DNA of 64,000 nt from an uncultured Sphingomonadaceae bacterium. Lineage in GTDB: Bacteria > Pseudomonadota > Alphaproteobacteria > Sphingomonadales > Sphingomonadaceae. Below, piece by piece: positions 27,199-35,649 of this stretch; the stretch's first letter is position 1; every line of letters starts with the position of its first letter. The DNA lies in contig CANMNF010000001.1 in NCBI GenBank assembly GCA_947499255.1, forward strand, positions 558,001 to 622,000. Direction: 5' to 3'. The translations under genes and the position numbers were made by a program. Under the pieces are notes generated by a model that was not told the DNA's origin, did not search any database, and worked only from the letters and a program-made list of their open reading frames with translations.

Positions 27199-29304
27199 AT
27201 GACAGGTTGGGAAATCCTTGTGTATCTGGCGCATTTGGCCACCGGGGTAACCTGCGTGGTCATTGCGCTCGCTCTGGCTTCCGGGCGGCGGCAACATGGC
27301 GCGGCAATCAAAGCGTGTATCGGCGCGCTGTCTTGCGCAGCCTTTTGGGCCTTTGCCGTCACGGGGCTTGGCGTCCACAATCTGCTTACCGCGCTGGGTT
27401 TAAGCGCAACGTACCTGGCTTGGCTATGGATGCTGTATCGCATGTTCGGCCATGATGCGCGGGACAAGAACTTATCCCCGATCCGTCCGGTCGTTGCAGC
27501 ACTTGCCTTGGTGGAATTTTTGCAAGTCGCGATCCTTTTTGTGTGGCTGCAATATGCCGGGCAAGCCGGAGCTGAACTACTCATCGCGCGCTTTGCCATT
27601 ATTTTGCGGATGCTTTTTTGCATCGGCGCCTTGGTACTGGTGCACAATTTGTATGTCGGTGCATCGCAGGAAGCGCGGCGGTCATTGCAATGGCCCGCTG
27701 CGGCCATGGCGGTGTTCTGGCTGTATGAGTTGAACCTGTTCACCGTTGCATATCTGGCGGACGCCATGCCGGTATTGCTGCGTGATTTGCGCAGTGTCGC
27801 GTTGCTGGCGGCGTGCTTGCTGCTTGGCATTGGCACGATGCAGCAAGGCAATGAGCTGCGCTTTCGCCCATCGCGCAGCTTCGCGTTTCAATCCTTTTCG
27901 CTGCTGATTATCGGCGGATATCTGGTGGTGATGGTCGTTATCGCCCAAGGTATTGCCTATGCGGGAAGTGAAAGCGCAGGGATCTTGCAAACCGGCTTTG
28001 TCCTGCTCGCCAGCATCGTTGCGCTCACCGTTCTGCCGTCGAAGAAATTGCGCGGTTGGCTGCGCGTGACACTGTCCAAACATCTGTTTCAACACCGCTA
28101 TGATTATCGCGCGGAGTGGCTGCGCTTTACCAATACGATTGGCCGTGCCGGTCCAACTGCGCCGCCGCTGCCTGAACGTATTGTCCAATCTGTGGCCGAC
28201 ATTGCCGACAGCCCAAAGGGTTTGCTGCTTACGCCGCGGGAAGAAGGCGGCATGGCGCTCGCTGCGCGCTGGCAGTGGCCGGGGCTTGATGTGCCAGGGC
28301 AAGCATTGACCGAGGAAGGTGTGACCTTCTTTGAAGACAGCCAGTTTATCCTCGATCTCGATGATATCCGTTCTGGTCAAGAACAGGGCATTCCCAAGCC
28401 TGCCTATCCCGATTGGTTGCTGTCCAGCGAAGATGCGTGGGGCATGGTGCCATTGTTGCATTATGAGCGGCTTGTTGGCGTGGTTGTGCTGGCACGTGCT
28501 CCTACGGCAAGGCGGCTTGATTGGGAGGACTTTGATCTCCTGCGCGTGGTGGGTCGTCAGCTGGCGAGCTATCTTGCGGAACAAGCCAGCCAGGATGCCC
28601 TTGGCGAAGCGCAGCGGTTTGACGAATTTAACCGCCGCATCGCCTTTGTGATGCATGATATCAAGAACCTTGCCAGTCAGCTGTCACTGCTCGCCCGCAA
28701 CGCTGAAAAGCATGCTGATAAGCCGGAATTTCGCGCCGACATGATTCTCACCTTGCGCAATTCAACCGATAAGCTGCAGGCGCTGCTCGCGCGGCTTGGC
28801 CGATATGGCGCACAAGGTGACAATCCGCGTGAACGCCTTGCGTTACATAGTCTGATCGCGAAAGTCGTGGATCAATATCGCGCGCAGCATAATGTCAGAA
28901 CGCTCGAAACCGAAGAATGCGAAGTGCGCGCCGATAGCGAGGCGTTGGAACAATCACTCGCCCATCTTGTGCAAAATGCGATTGAGGCGAGCGACGAAAA
29001 CGCACCGGTCTATGTCAACTTGCGGCTTGAGCCGGGATGCGCCGTCATCGAAGTCAGTGATAGCGGGCAAGGCATGAGCCCGGAATTTATCCGAACGCGT
29101 TTGTTCAAACCGTTCCACTCGTCAAAATCCGGCGGCTTTGGCATCGGCGCGTTCGAAGCGCGCGAATTGATCCGCGCCATGCAAGGCCGCCTTGATGTGG
29201 AATCGCGCGAGGGGTTGGGCACCCGTTTCATTATTCGCCTGCCGCTTAGCGAGGCGAGTGATCTTATCGAAAATTTCAAGGCACAGGCTGACGAGGTAGC
29301 GTAA
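27199..29304 (+). CDS. prsK: XrtA/PEP-CTERM system histidine kinase PrsK
   Basis: A 701-residue membrane sensor kinase. About nine N-terminal hydrophobic segments (to ~300) are followed by a GAF-like region (~330-470), a variant phosphoacceptor box with His486 in MHDIKNLASQL, and an ATPase domain with VQNAIEAS, DSGQGMS and GGFGIGAFEARE. The MHDIKN box is typical of PrsK. The frame extends to 27175, but ATG 27199 avoids overlap with the upstream stop. The stop shares one base with the prsR start (TAATG), so the pair is translationally coupled. It should phosphorylate PrsR to control exopolysaccharide and PEP-CTERM genes. Confidence 0.92.
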   Translation: MTGWEILVYLAHLATGVTCVVIALALASGRRQHGAAIKACIGALSCAAFWAFAVTGLGVHNLLTALGLSATYLAWLWMLYRMFGHDARDKNLSPIRPVVAALALVEFLQVAILFVWLQYAGQAGAELLIARFAIILRMLFCIGALVLVHNLYVGASQEARRSLQWPAAAMAVFWLYELNLFTVAYLADAMPVLLRDLRSVALLAACLLLGIGTMQQGNELRFRPSRSFAFQSFSLLIIGGYLVVMVVIAQGIAYAGSESAGILQTGFVLLASIVALTVLPSKKLRGWLRVTLSKHLFQHRYDYRAEWLRFTNTIGRAGPTAPPLPERIVQSVADIADSPKGLLLTPREEGGMALAARWQWPGLDVPGQALTEEGVTFFEDSQFILDLDDIRSGQEQGIPKPAYPDWLLSSEDAWGMVPLLHYERLVGVVVLARAPTARRLDWEDFDLLRVVGRQLASYLAEQASQDALGEAQRFDEFNRRIAFVMHDIKNLASQLSLLARNAEKHADKPEFRADMILTLRNSTDKLQALLARLGRYGAQGDNPRERLALHSLIAKVVDQYRAQHNVRTLETEECEVRADSEALEQSLAHLVQNAIEASDENAPVYVNLRLEPGCAVIEVSDSGQGMSPEFIRTRLFKPFHSSKSGGFGIGAFEARELIRAMQGRLDVESREGLGTRFIIRLPLSEASDLIENFKAQADEVA

Positions 29305-30668
29305 TGGCCGAGGACAAAACCAAACTTCTGATCGTTGAAGACGATGAAGGGCTGCAGGCTCAGCTCAAATGGGCTTATGACGATTTCGAAGTCGTAATCG
29401 TTGGCAATCGCAAGGATGCCATTGCCGCTTTGCGCGCCGAGGAACCGCCCGTTGTCACGCTCGATCTTGGCCTCCCGCCTGATCCCGACGGCACGACAGA
29501 AGGCTTTGCAGTCCTTGATGAAATTATGGCGATAAAGCCTGATACCAAAGTAATCGTCGCCTCAGGTCACGGCGCGCGGGAAAGCGCGCTGAATGCGATT
29601 GAGCGCGGCGCTTACGATTTTTATCAAAAGCCGGTTGATATCGAAAAGCTTGGTCTGATCGTGCGGCGTGCGCTTAATCTTCATGAGATTGAGGAAGAAA
29701 ACCGTCGCCTTGCTGCCAAAGCTGGTGATGGCAATGTTGTGTTGGGCAACCTCATTACTGCAGCGCCCGAAATGGTTCGTGTAGCGCGCACGATTGAGCG
29801 GGTGGCCAACACCAATGTCTCTGTCATGCTGCTGGGCGCGAGCGGCACGGGTAAGGAATTGCTTGCCCAAGGTGTGCACAATGCCAGCGGGCGCAAAGAT
29901 GGTGCTTTTGTCGCGATCAACTGCGCTGCGATCCCGGAAAACCTGCTGGAAAGTGAGTTGTTCGGGCATGAAAAAGGTGCATTTACGGGTGCTGTAAAAA
30001 CCACTGAAGGCAAAATTGAGCAGGCCGATGGCGGCACGCTGTTCCTTGATGAGGTGGGCGATATTCCATTGCCTTTGCAGGTCAAGTTGCTGCGCTTTTT
30101 GCAGGAGCGCACGATTGAGCGGATCGGCGGCCGCAAATCGATTGCCGTGGATACGCGCATCGTGTGCGCGACGCACCAGAACCTTGAAGCGATGATCGAA
30201 GACGGGCGTTTTCGCGAAGACCTGTTCTATCGGCTTGCAGAAGTGGTGATCAAAATACCGTCGCTGGCAGAAAGGCCCGGTGATGCGACTTTGCTCGCCA
30301 AGGTCTTCCTCAAACGGTTTGCTGAAGAAATGAACCCGTCTGTCACCGGCTTGGCGCCCGATGCGCTGGCTGCCATCGATGCATGGGGTTGGCCCGGCAA
30401 TGTGCGTGAGCTGGAAAACCGGGTAAAGCGCGCGGTGATTATGGCTGATAGCAAACTGGTGGGCGCGCAAGATCTGGATCTCGATGGCGAAGATGGCGAG
30501 GCCAGCGATGCGCTTAACCTTAAAAGCGCGCGCGAACGCAGCGATCGCAAGATGATCCGCCATGCTTTGGCGCGCAGTGAAGGCAACATCTCCAGCACCG
30601 CGAAAATGCTCGGGATCAGCCGGCCAACGCTTTACGATTTGCTCAAGCAGTACGATTTGCAACATTGA
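29304..30668 (+). CDS. prsR: XrtA/PEP-CTERM system sigma-54 response regulator PrsR
   Basis: NtrC-type regulator of 454 residues. The receiver domain has phospho-acceptor Asp54 in VTLDLGLPPD. The AAA+ domain has Walker A GASGTGKE, the sigma-54 contact loop GAFTGA at 225-230 and Walker B TLFLDEVGD. A Fis-type helix-turn-helix (SSTAKMLGISRPTLYDLLKQ) ends the protein. It should activate RpoN promoters of envelope genes on signal from PrsK. Its ATG overlaps the prsK stop by one base. No convincing -24/-12 promoter was found within the window. Confidence 0.94.
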   Translation: MAEDKTKLLIVEDDEGLQAQLKWAYDDFEVVIVGNRKDAIAALRAEEPPVVTLDLGLPPDPDGTTEGFAVLDEIMAIKPDTKVIVASGHGARESALNAIERGAYDFYQKPVDIEKLGLIVRRALNLHEIEEENRRLAAKAGDGNVVLGNLITAAPEMVRVARTIERVANTNVSVMLLGASGTGKELLAQGVHNASGRKDGAFVAINCAAIPENLLESELFGHEKGAFTGAVKTTEGKIEQADGGTLFLDEVGDIPLPLQVKLLRFLQERTIERIGGRKSIAVDTRIVCATHQNLEAMIEDGRFREDLFYRLAEVVIKIPSLAERPGDATLLAKVFLKRFAEEMNPSVTGLAPDALAAIDAWGWPGNVRELENRVKRAVIMADSKLVGAQDLDLDGEDGEASDALNLKSARERSDRKMIRHALARSEGNISSTAKMLGISRPTLYDLLKQYDLQH

Positions 30669-30675
30669 CCGGTGA

Positions 30676-30705
30676 GGGCAAGGCAATTGCCCGGTTCTGT
30701 TTTCG
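30676..30705 (+). terminator. Intrinsic terminator after prsR
   Basis: Stem GGGCAA (30676-30681) with TTGCCC (30687-30692), loop GGCAA, followed by a T-rich tail GGTTCTGTTTT. It lies between convergent prsR and the DUF475 gene. Confidence 0.6.
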
Positions 30706-30723
30706 CTATTCGAGCAACTAGAT

Positions 30724-31788
30724 TTACTTAGCGGACAGCTTAACCGTTCCATGCTTGCGATTGTGCCGCACAGACCACCAGAAGCTCAGCCCGATCAGAA
30801 CAGCGCCAATAAGGCCGGTAATCGTCTCTGGAATATGGACAATCGCGGAAAACAGCATGATGGCGCCAAGTGCGATAATCGCCCAAAATGCGCCATGTTC
30901 AAGATAGCGATATTCAGACAGCGTTCCGGCCCGCACCAGATGGATCGTCATGGATCGCACAAAGATCGCACCAACCGACAGGCCCAGCGCAATCACGATC
31001 ATGTTGTTGGAAAGCGCAAACGCTCCGATCACTCCGTCAAAGCTAAACGATGCGTCCAGCACTTCAAGATACATAAATCCGCCCAAGCCTGATCGCACCA
31101 CTTCGCCCATCGCCTTTTTCTTCGCCTCACGCGCTTCGATCAAAGTGCCAAGCGCGTGGACGCCGATGAAGGCGAGCAGGCCGAATATGCCGGCGGTCAG
31201 GAAAGTGACCGCATCGGCTTGTGGCAAAGCGCCCGCGATCAGCACAATGATCAGCAAGCAGATGCCAAGCTCAATTGCTGGCACGCTGGAGAAGCGCGAT
31301 ATCTGTTTCTCGATAAAGCTGATCCAATGCACATCCTTCTCACCATCGAAAAAGAAGGTGAGGCCCACCATCGCCAGAAACGCGCCGCCAAATCCGGCGA
31401 TACCGATATGTGCGCCTTGCACGATCCGCTCATATTTCTCTGGCTCGTTCAGTGACAGATTGATCGCGTCCACGGGGCCAAGATTGGCGGCAATCGCGAC
31501 AATCGCCAGCGGGAACACAATACGCATGCCGAACACCGCGATCAGAATGCCCCAGGTGAGGAAACGCTGCTGCCACACCGGGTCCATCTCTCGCAGGACT
31601 GTGGCGTTCACCACCGCATTATCAAAGCTGAGAGAAACTTCCAGGATCGACAGCACAACCACGATCCACAGCAAGCTTAGCGTGGCGGACACCGATTGCG
31701 TGCTTGCCCAGCCATACCAAATGGCAAGACCGAAACAGATCGCAGTGAAGATGAGCGAGAAGGTGTAGTGGCGCAGCAATGTGGCCAT
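30724..31788 (-). CDS. DUF475 / TerC-like integral membrane protein
   Basis: A 354-residue polytopic protein of the DUF475 group, related to TerC. It has about nine hydrophobic segments and the family's repeated acidic membrane motifs: SLSFDNAVVNATVL near the N-terminus and DASFSFDGVIGAFAL in the second half. TerC-type proteins are linked to metal (Mn) export to extracytoplasmic enzymes or to tellurite resistance; the ion here cannot be read. It converges with prsR and lies just downstream of panB on the same strand (27 nt). Confidence 0.85.
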   Translation of the reverse strand: MATLLRHYTFSLIFTAICFGLAIWYGWASTQSVSATLSLLWIVVVLSILEVSLSFDNAVVNATVLREMDPVWQQRFLTWGILIAVFGMRIVFPLAIVAIAANLGPVDAINLSLNEPEKYERIVQGAHIGIAGFGGAFLAMVGLTFFFDGEKDVHWISFIEKQISRFSSVPAIELGICLLIIVLIAGALPQADAVTFLTAGIFGLLAFIGVHALGTLIEAREAKKKAMGEVVRSGLGGFMYLEVLDASFSFDGVIGAFALSNNMIVIALGLSVGAIFVRSMTIHLVRAGTLSEYRYLEHGAFWAIIALGAIMLFSAIVHIPETITGLIGAVLIGLSFWWSVRHNRKHGTVKLSAK

Positions 31789-31815
31789 AAATAAGTCAGC
31801 CTTGGGTAAGAGCGA

Positions 31816-32688
31816 TCAGGTCTTGGGTTGATATGTCTGCGCTTCGCTGGGAAAGCTGCGATCGCGCACTTCTTTCGCGTAAGTCTCCGCAGTGTCGGAG
31901 ATGACGCTGGCAATATCGTGATACTTTTTTACAAAGCGCGGCACGCGTTCAAACATGCCGAGCATGTCTTCGGTCACCAGCACTTGCCCATCGCATTGGG
32001 CCGATGCGCCAATGCCGATTGTGGGGCATGCAACCGCTTGCGTGGCGGCAATTGCGATAGGTTCCACCACGCCTTCCACCACGATTGCAAAGGCACCTGC
32101 TTCATCTAGCGCTCTGGCATCGCCCACGATCTTGTCCGCTTCTGCATCACAGCGCCCGCGTGCCATATATCCGCCCAGCACATTCACCGCCTGCGGGGTC
32201 AGCCCCACATGGCCCATCACCGGAATGCCGCGTGAGGTGAGGAAGGCGACCGTTTCCGCCATCGCTTCCCCGCCTTCAAGCTTCACCGCCACAGCGCCGC
32301 TTTCTTTCAAAAGCCGTGCTGCGCTTGCAAACGCTTTTTCCGGCGAAGCTTCGTATGCACCAAACGGCATATCGACCACGACAACGCTATGATAACTGCC
32401 ACGCACCACAGCCGCGGCATGGTTTGCCATCATATCCATAGTGACAGGCACGGTGGAGGGCAGCCCATAAATCACCTGCCCCAGCGAATCTCCCACCAAA
32501 AGCAAATCGCAATGCGGATCGAGCAATTGGGCCTGACGCGCCGTATACGCCGTCAACATCACGATCGGATCTTGCGTCACGCCATCTTGCTTGCGGGAGC
32601 GGATGCGCGGGACTGTAAGCCGCTTCATCGGAGCAGGCGTTGGATTGGCGCGCGAGGTCGAGGTGTCGAGTGTAAAGCTAGTAGACAT
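31816..32688 (-). CDS. panB: 3-methyl-2-oxobutanoate hydroxymethyltransferase
   Basis: PanB of 290 residues makes ketopantoate from 2-oxoisovalerate and methylene-THF, the first step of pantothenate synthesis. Motifs include [27 protein letters not shown] with the Mg-binding Asp, GHVGLTPQ and PTIGIGAS. An open frame continues to 32724, but ATG 32688 has AAGG 6 nt upstream and gives a normal N-terminus. Its substrate is an intermediate of the ilv pathway encoded at the right end of this window. It is divergent from the SNF transporter gene. Confidence 0.95.
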   Translation of the reverse strand: MSTSFTLDTSTSRANPTPAPMKRLTVPRIRSRKQDGVTQDPIVMLTAYTARQAQLLDPHCDLLLVGDSLGQVIYGLPSTVPVTMDMMANHAAAVVRGSYHSVVVVDMPFGAYEASPEKAFASAARLLKESGAVAVKLEGGEAMAETVAFLTSRGIPVMGHVGLTPQAVNVLGGYMARGRCDAEADKIVGDARALDEAGAFAIVVEGVVEPIAIAATQAVACPTIGIGASAQCDGQVLVTEDMLGMFERVPRFVKKYHDIASVISDTAETYAKEVRDRSFPSEAQTYQPKT

Positions 32689-32834
32689 GCATGGCCTTGT
32701 AAGTTCCAAGCTGGCAACCTGCAATCACTGTAATTGCCGGCAACATTGACCGGGTAATCTTTGCATTCCTTTCTCGACGTGACGGGTATTTCGTTGCATC
32801 ATGACGTCACTTCGGGGGCAAAGGATATAAAAGG

Positions 32835-34253
32835 ATGGCATTAACCCAAGGCGGATCGACGCGGGATGGGTGGTCTTCGCGTAGCGCGTTCATTCTCGCA
32901 GCGATCGGATCGGCCGTTGGCCTGGGCAATTTGTGGCGCTTTCCCGCAGAAGCAGGGGCCAATGGCGGCGGTGCCTTTGTGCTGTTTTATATTGGCTGTG
33001 TGTTGTTGATCGGCTTGCCAATCCTGCTCTCCGAAACCTTAATTGGTCGCCATGGTCAGGCAAGCGCACCTGAAAGCGTGCGCCGCGTGGCCAGCGCTTC
33101 GAAAGCCTCGCCAATGTGGGCTATGCTTGCCAATATTGGTGTGCTCGCCGCGTTTCTTATCGTCTCGTTTTACTGCGTGGTTGGCGGATGGGTGCTTTAT
33201 TATGTTGGTGTTTTCGTCGTCGACATTTTCCAAAGCGGCCTGACCGGCGGCGCGTTTGCCGGACAGGATCCCAAAGCTGTGGAAGCGCTTTTGCCTGCCA
33301 TGTTTGCCAATCCCTCCTTAATGATCGGCCTGTTTGTCCTGTTCCTTGCGATCACAGTGTTTTTTGTGGCGCGCGGCGTATCGTCAGGGATCGAAGTGGT
33401 GGCGACATGGATGATGCCGGCGTTCTTCGTGCTGCTTATCGCGATCACGATTTATGGTGCATTTGGTGGCGCATTTGGTCAGACAATCGATTTCCTGTTC
33501 ACGTTTGAGCCCGAAAGGCTCACCGGCCCGGTGATGTTGGCCGCTTTGGGGCAGGCATTCTTCTCGCTCTCGCTCGGTATGGCAGGCATGATCACTTATG
33601 GCAGCTATGTCGGGCGCAACGTCAATCTGGGCAGCACGTCTGGCATCATTGCGAGCGCTGATACATTCGTCGCGCTGCTTGCCGGGCTGTGCCTGTTTCC
33701 GATTGTCTTTGCAGCCGGATTGGAAGCGAATGCTGGTCCGGGATTGATGTTTCAGACTTTGCCACATGCGTTTCAGGATATGCCAGCAGGCGCGTTAATC
33801 GGCTTCCTGTTCTTCCTTATGATTGGGTTTGCGGCTTTGACCAGTTCTGTGGCTTTGCTCGAAGTGCCGACGGCATGGGTGGTTGAAAAATTCCGTATCG
33901 TGCGGCCGGTCAGCACAGCTCTGGTGGCGTTCTGTGCTTTGTTTCTTGGCGTTCTGGCCGCACTGTCTTTCAATGTTCTGGCAGATTTTCACCCGCTCGA
34001 TTTCATCCCGCTTTTCGCAGGGCAGGGTGTGTTCGATGTCTTGGACGGGATTACGGCGAAACTGCTGGTTCCCATCGGCGCGATCCTTGTATCGATTTTT
34101 GTGGGTTGGGTAGCCGATCGCCAGCTTGTCGATATGGAAAACGGGCTGAGCGGTGTATTGCATTTCGTGTGGCTGATGCTGGTGCGGTTTGTGTGTCCAA
34201 TTGCGCTTATTGCCATTTTGATCGTCGGTATTTTCCCAAGCCTTTCACAATAG
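32835..34253 (+). CDS. Sodium-dependent (SNF/NSS family) transporter
   Basis: A 472-residue neurotransmitter:sodium symporter family protein with about 11-12 membrane helices. The first helix carries the diagnostic Na+/substrate-site sequence AAIGSAVGLGNLWRFP, and helix 6 the unwound region FSLSLGMAGMITYGSY. Bacterial members such as LeuT and MhsT import amino acids; the substrate here is unknown. AAAAGG precedes ATG 32835. The upstream 146-nt gap holds a TGACGTCA palindrome (32802-32809) of unclear meaning. A terminator hairpin lies 20 nt after the stop. Confidence 0.92.
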   Translation: MALTQGGSTRDGWSSRSAFILAAIGSAVGLGNLWRFPAEAGANGGGAFVLFYIGCVLLIGLPILLSETLIGRHGQASAPESVRRVASASKASPMWAMLANIGVLAAFLIVSFYCVVGGWVLYYVGVFVVDIFQSGLTGGAFAGQDPKAVEALLPAMFANPSLMIGLFVLFLAITVFFVARGVSSGIEVVATWMMPAFFVLLIAITIYGAFGGAFGQTIDFLFTFEPERLTGPVMLAALGQAFFSLSLGMAGMITYGSYVGRNVNLGSTSGIIASADTFVALLAGLCLFPIVFAAGLEANAGPGLMFQTLPHAFQDMPAGALIGFLFFLMIGFAALTSSVALLEVPTAWVVEKFRIVRPVSTALVAFCALFLGVLAALSFNVLADFHPLDFIPLFAGQGVFDVLDGITAKLLVPIGAILVSIFVGWVADRQLVDMENGLSGVLHFVWLMLVRFVCPIALIAILIVGIFPSLSQ

Positions 34254-34272
34254 ACCCCTCGCAACAGGCACA

Positions 34273-34311
34273 GCAAAACGGCCGCCACCCTTGTGGATGA
34301 CGGCCGTTTGC
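34273..34311. terminator. Hairpin terminator between convergent genes
   Basis: AAACGGCCG (34276-34284) pairs with CGGCCGTTT (34301-34309), extended by GC/GC with one bulged A. An inner CCAC/GTGG lies in the loop. A-rich and T-rich flanks make it usable for both strands. Confidence 0.7.
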
Positions 34312-34327
34312 GTTGGGATTGCGTGAA

Positions 34328-34798
34328 TTAGAGCGCTACTTCGGCATTCTCTTTGTTGGCTTCTTCGCGCACGTCTTGTCCCAATAGCATTTTGATGCTG
34401 TCAATAAGGCCAAGATCGCTGTTCCAGATTTCAGCTTTGCCAAGGTCCATACGCAGCATGATCAGATTGGGATCATCCTTGCCGCCGGGGAACCACGCTT
34501 CGACCACTTTGCTCCACTGTTTGTCGAGGCGATCTTTGCTGGTTTCTTCCGATATATTTCCGCCGATACGGGCAAACATGTCATGATCCTGGCCAGAAAA
34601 TGTTGCCGTGGCAGCACCCAACTGTGCAAGACAGTGATCGCGGGTGGTGAAAAACCAGATGGCGCTATCAGCATCGTCATCAAGCTGCGCGGTCATTGGG
34701 ACGGCATTGTGCGGGGCACGGTCCAATTGCAGAAACAGAAACGGGCTATCGGCAAGCGCTTCCCAAAATTTGGTTTTGAGTTCCGTGTCGGTAGTCAT
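34328..34798 (-). CDS. Pyridoxamine 5'-phosphate oxidase-fold (general stress protein-like) protein
   Basis: A 156-residue split-barrel flavin-binding protein resembling general-stress protein 26-type members. Visible features are the strand pattern PMTAQLDDDADSAIWFFT, the ATATFSG segment, and a C-terminal PNLIMLRMDLGKAEIW. The start at 34798 has an AAAGGAG SD 6-7 nt upstream; the longer frame to 34891 would run through the imuA LexA box and is rejected. It may bind FMN or F420-like cofactors and act in oxidative stress, which is inference. It is divergent from imuA. Confidence 0.82.
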   Translation of the reverse strand: MTTDTELKTKFWEALADSPFLFLQLDRAPHNAVPMTAQLDDDADSAIWFFTTRDHCLAQLGAATATFSGQDHDMFARIGGNISEETSKDRLDKQWSKVVEAWFPGGKDDPNLIMLRMDLGKAEIWNSDLGLIDSIKMLLGQDVREEANKENAEVAL

Positions 34799-34868
34799 TG
34801 ATTTCTCCTTTGTTTTTTCCAACGAAGAGCAGCGCTTGAAGTTCCGTATTGCTATTCCATCACTACTG

Positions 34869-34883
34869 GAACATATTGAGAAC
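34869..34883 (+). promoter_or_regulatory. LexA (SOS) box upstream of imuA
   Basis: GAAC (34869-34872), 7 nt, GAAC (34880-34883): an exact match to the alphaproteobacterial direct-repeat LexA operator (GTTC-N7-GTTC read on the other strand). It lies 35 nt before the imuA start, where repression of the operon would be expected. Confidence 0.88.
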
Positions 34884-34917
34884 ATCCGCATTTAACGCGA
34901 ACAGGAGATTGATTCGC

Positions 34918-35649
34918 ATGGATATGGCCCGTTTGCCTCGCGCAGCGGAGCTGGCCCGTGGAAGCGCGCGCAATCCGCGCTGGCGTCCGGGGTTAAGCGC
35001 CGCGTTGTATAGTGAAATTTTCGCCTCTTCGCGTGAAGGCAGCGGGGCAGGCGCTGCTGTGGCGCTTGCCTGCGATGGCATGCGGCAAGAGCGCAAAGCT
35101 GTAGCTGAAGAAAAGGCGATTTTGTGGGTGCAGGATGCCGACGCGATCCGGCGGGGCGGAAGGCCGTATCGCCCTGGCCTGCCGCAATCGGTGCGAGACA
35201 GGATCGTACATGTTGCTGCGCGCAATTGCAGCGACGCGTTGTTTGCGCTGGAAGAAGGGTTGCGGTGCCGCGATCTTGCCTGCGTGATTGGAGAGCTGGC
35301 AGGCAATCCCAAGCAATTCGATTTCACCGCCAGTCGCCGCCTGACTTTGGCGACGGAAAAACATGGCGTGCCGCTATTCCTCATACGCCTTGATGCGCAT
35401 CCTGAATTGAGCGCGGCCCGCATGCGTTGGCGTGTCACATCGGCCCCTTCTGCGCCGCCTTTATGGAACCGCAATGCGCCGGGCCGCGCGGCGTGGCATG
35501 CCGAACTGTTCCGCGCCCGTGCGCATCCCCCCGGAGAATGGATATTGCGTGATGACGACCCTGTCCTCGCTGCCGAAAGCCCAGCTGTCCAAAGCCCAGC
35601 TTCCGCCGCGCCGGATCATGGCGATCTGGTGCGCGCAGCTGGCGCTTGA
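34918..35649 (+). CDS. imuA: ImuA-family SOS mutagenesis protein
   Basis: About 243 residues from ATG 34918, with AGGAG upstream; the ATG at 34924 is also possible. ImuA proteins are RecA/SulA-like and partner ImuB and DnaE2 in damage-induced mutagenesis. The sequence shows the ImuA pattern: EIFASSREGSGAGAAVALAC, KAILWVQD, then DALFALEEGLRC and IGELAGNPKQFDFTASRRL. No intact Walker A is visible in the usual place. A LexA box precedes the gene. Its 3' end overlaps imuB by about 100 nt, so the cassette is one operon. Confidence 0.85.
   Translation: MDMARLPRAAELARGSARNPRWRPGLSAALYSEIFASSREGSGAGAAVALACDGMRQERKAVAEEKAILWVQDADAIRRGGRPYRPGLPQSVRDRIVHVAARNCSDALFALEEGLRCRDLACVIGELAGNPKQFDFTASRRLTLATEKHGVPLFLIRLDAHPELSAARMRWRVTSAPSAPPLWNRNAPGRAAWHAELFRARAHPPGEWILRDDDPVLAAESPAVQSPASAAPDHGDLVRAAGA

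Noticed and set aside
29562-30752. 396-codon open frame antisense to prsR
   Set aside because: It lies fully across a conserved sigma-54 regulator; the composition is typical of an antisense shadow and no motif is present.
32802-32809. TGACGTCA palindrome before the SNF transporter
   Set aside because: Eight bases of symmetry alone, without flanking conservation or a known regulator, is weak evidence for an operator.
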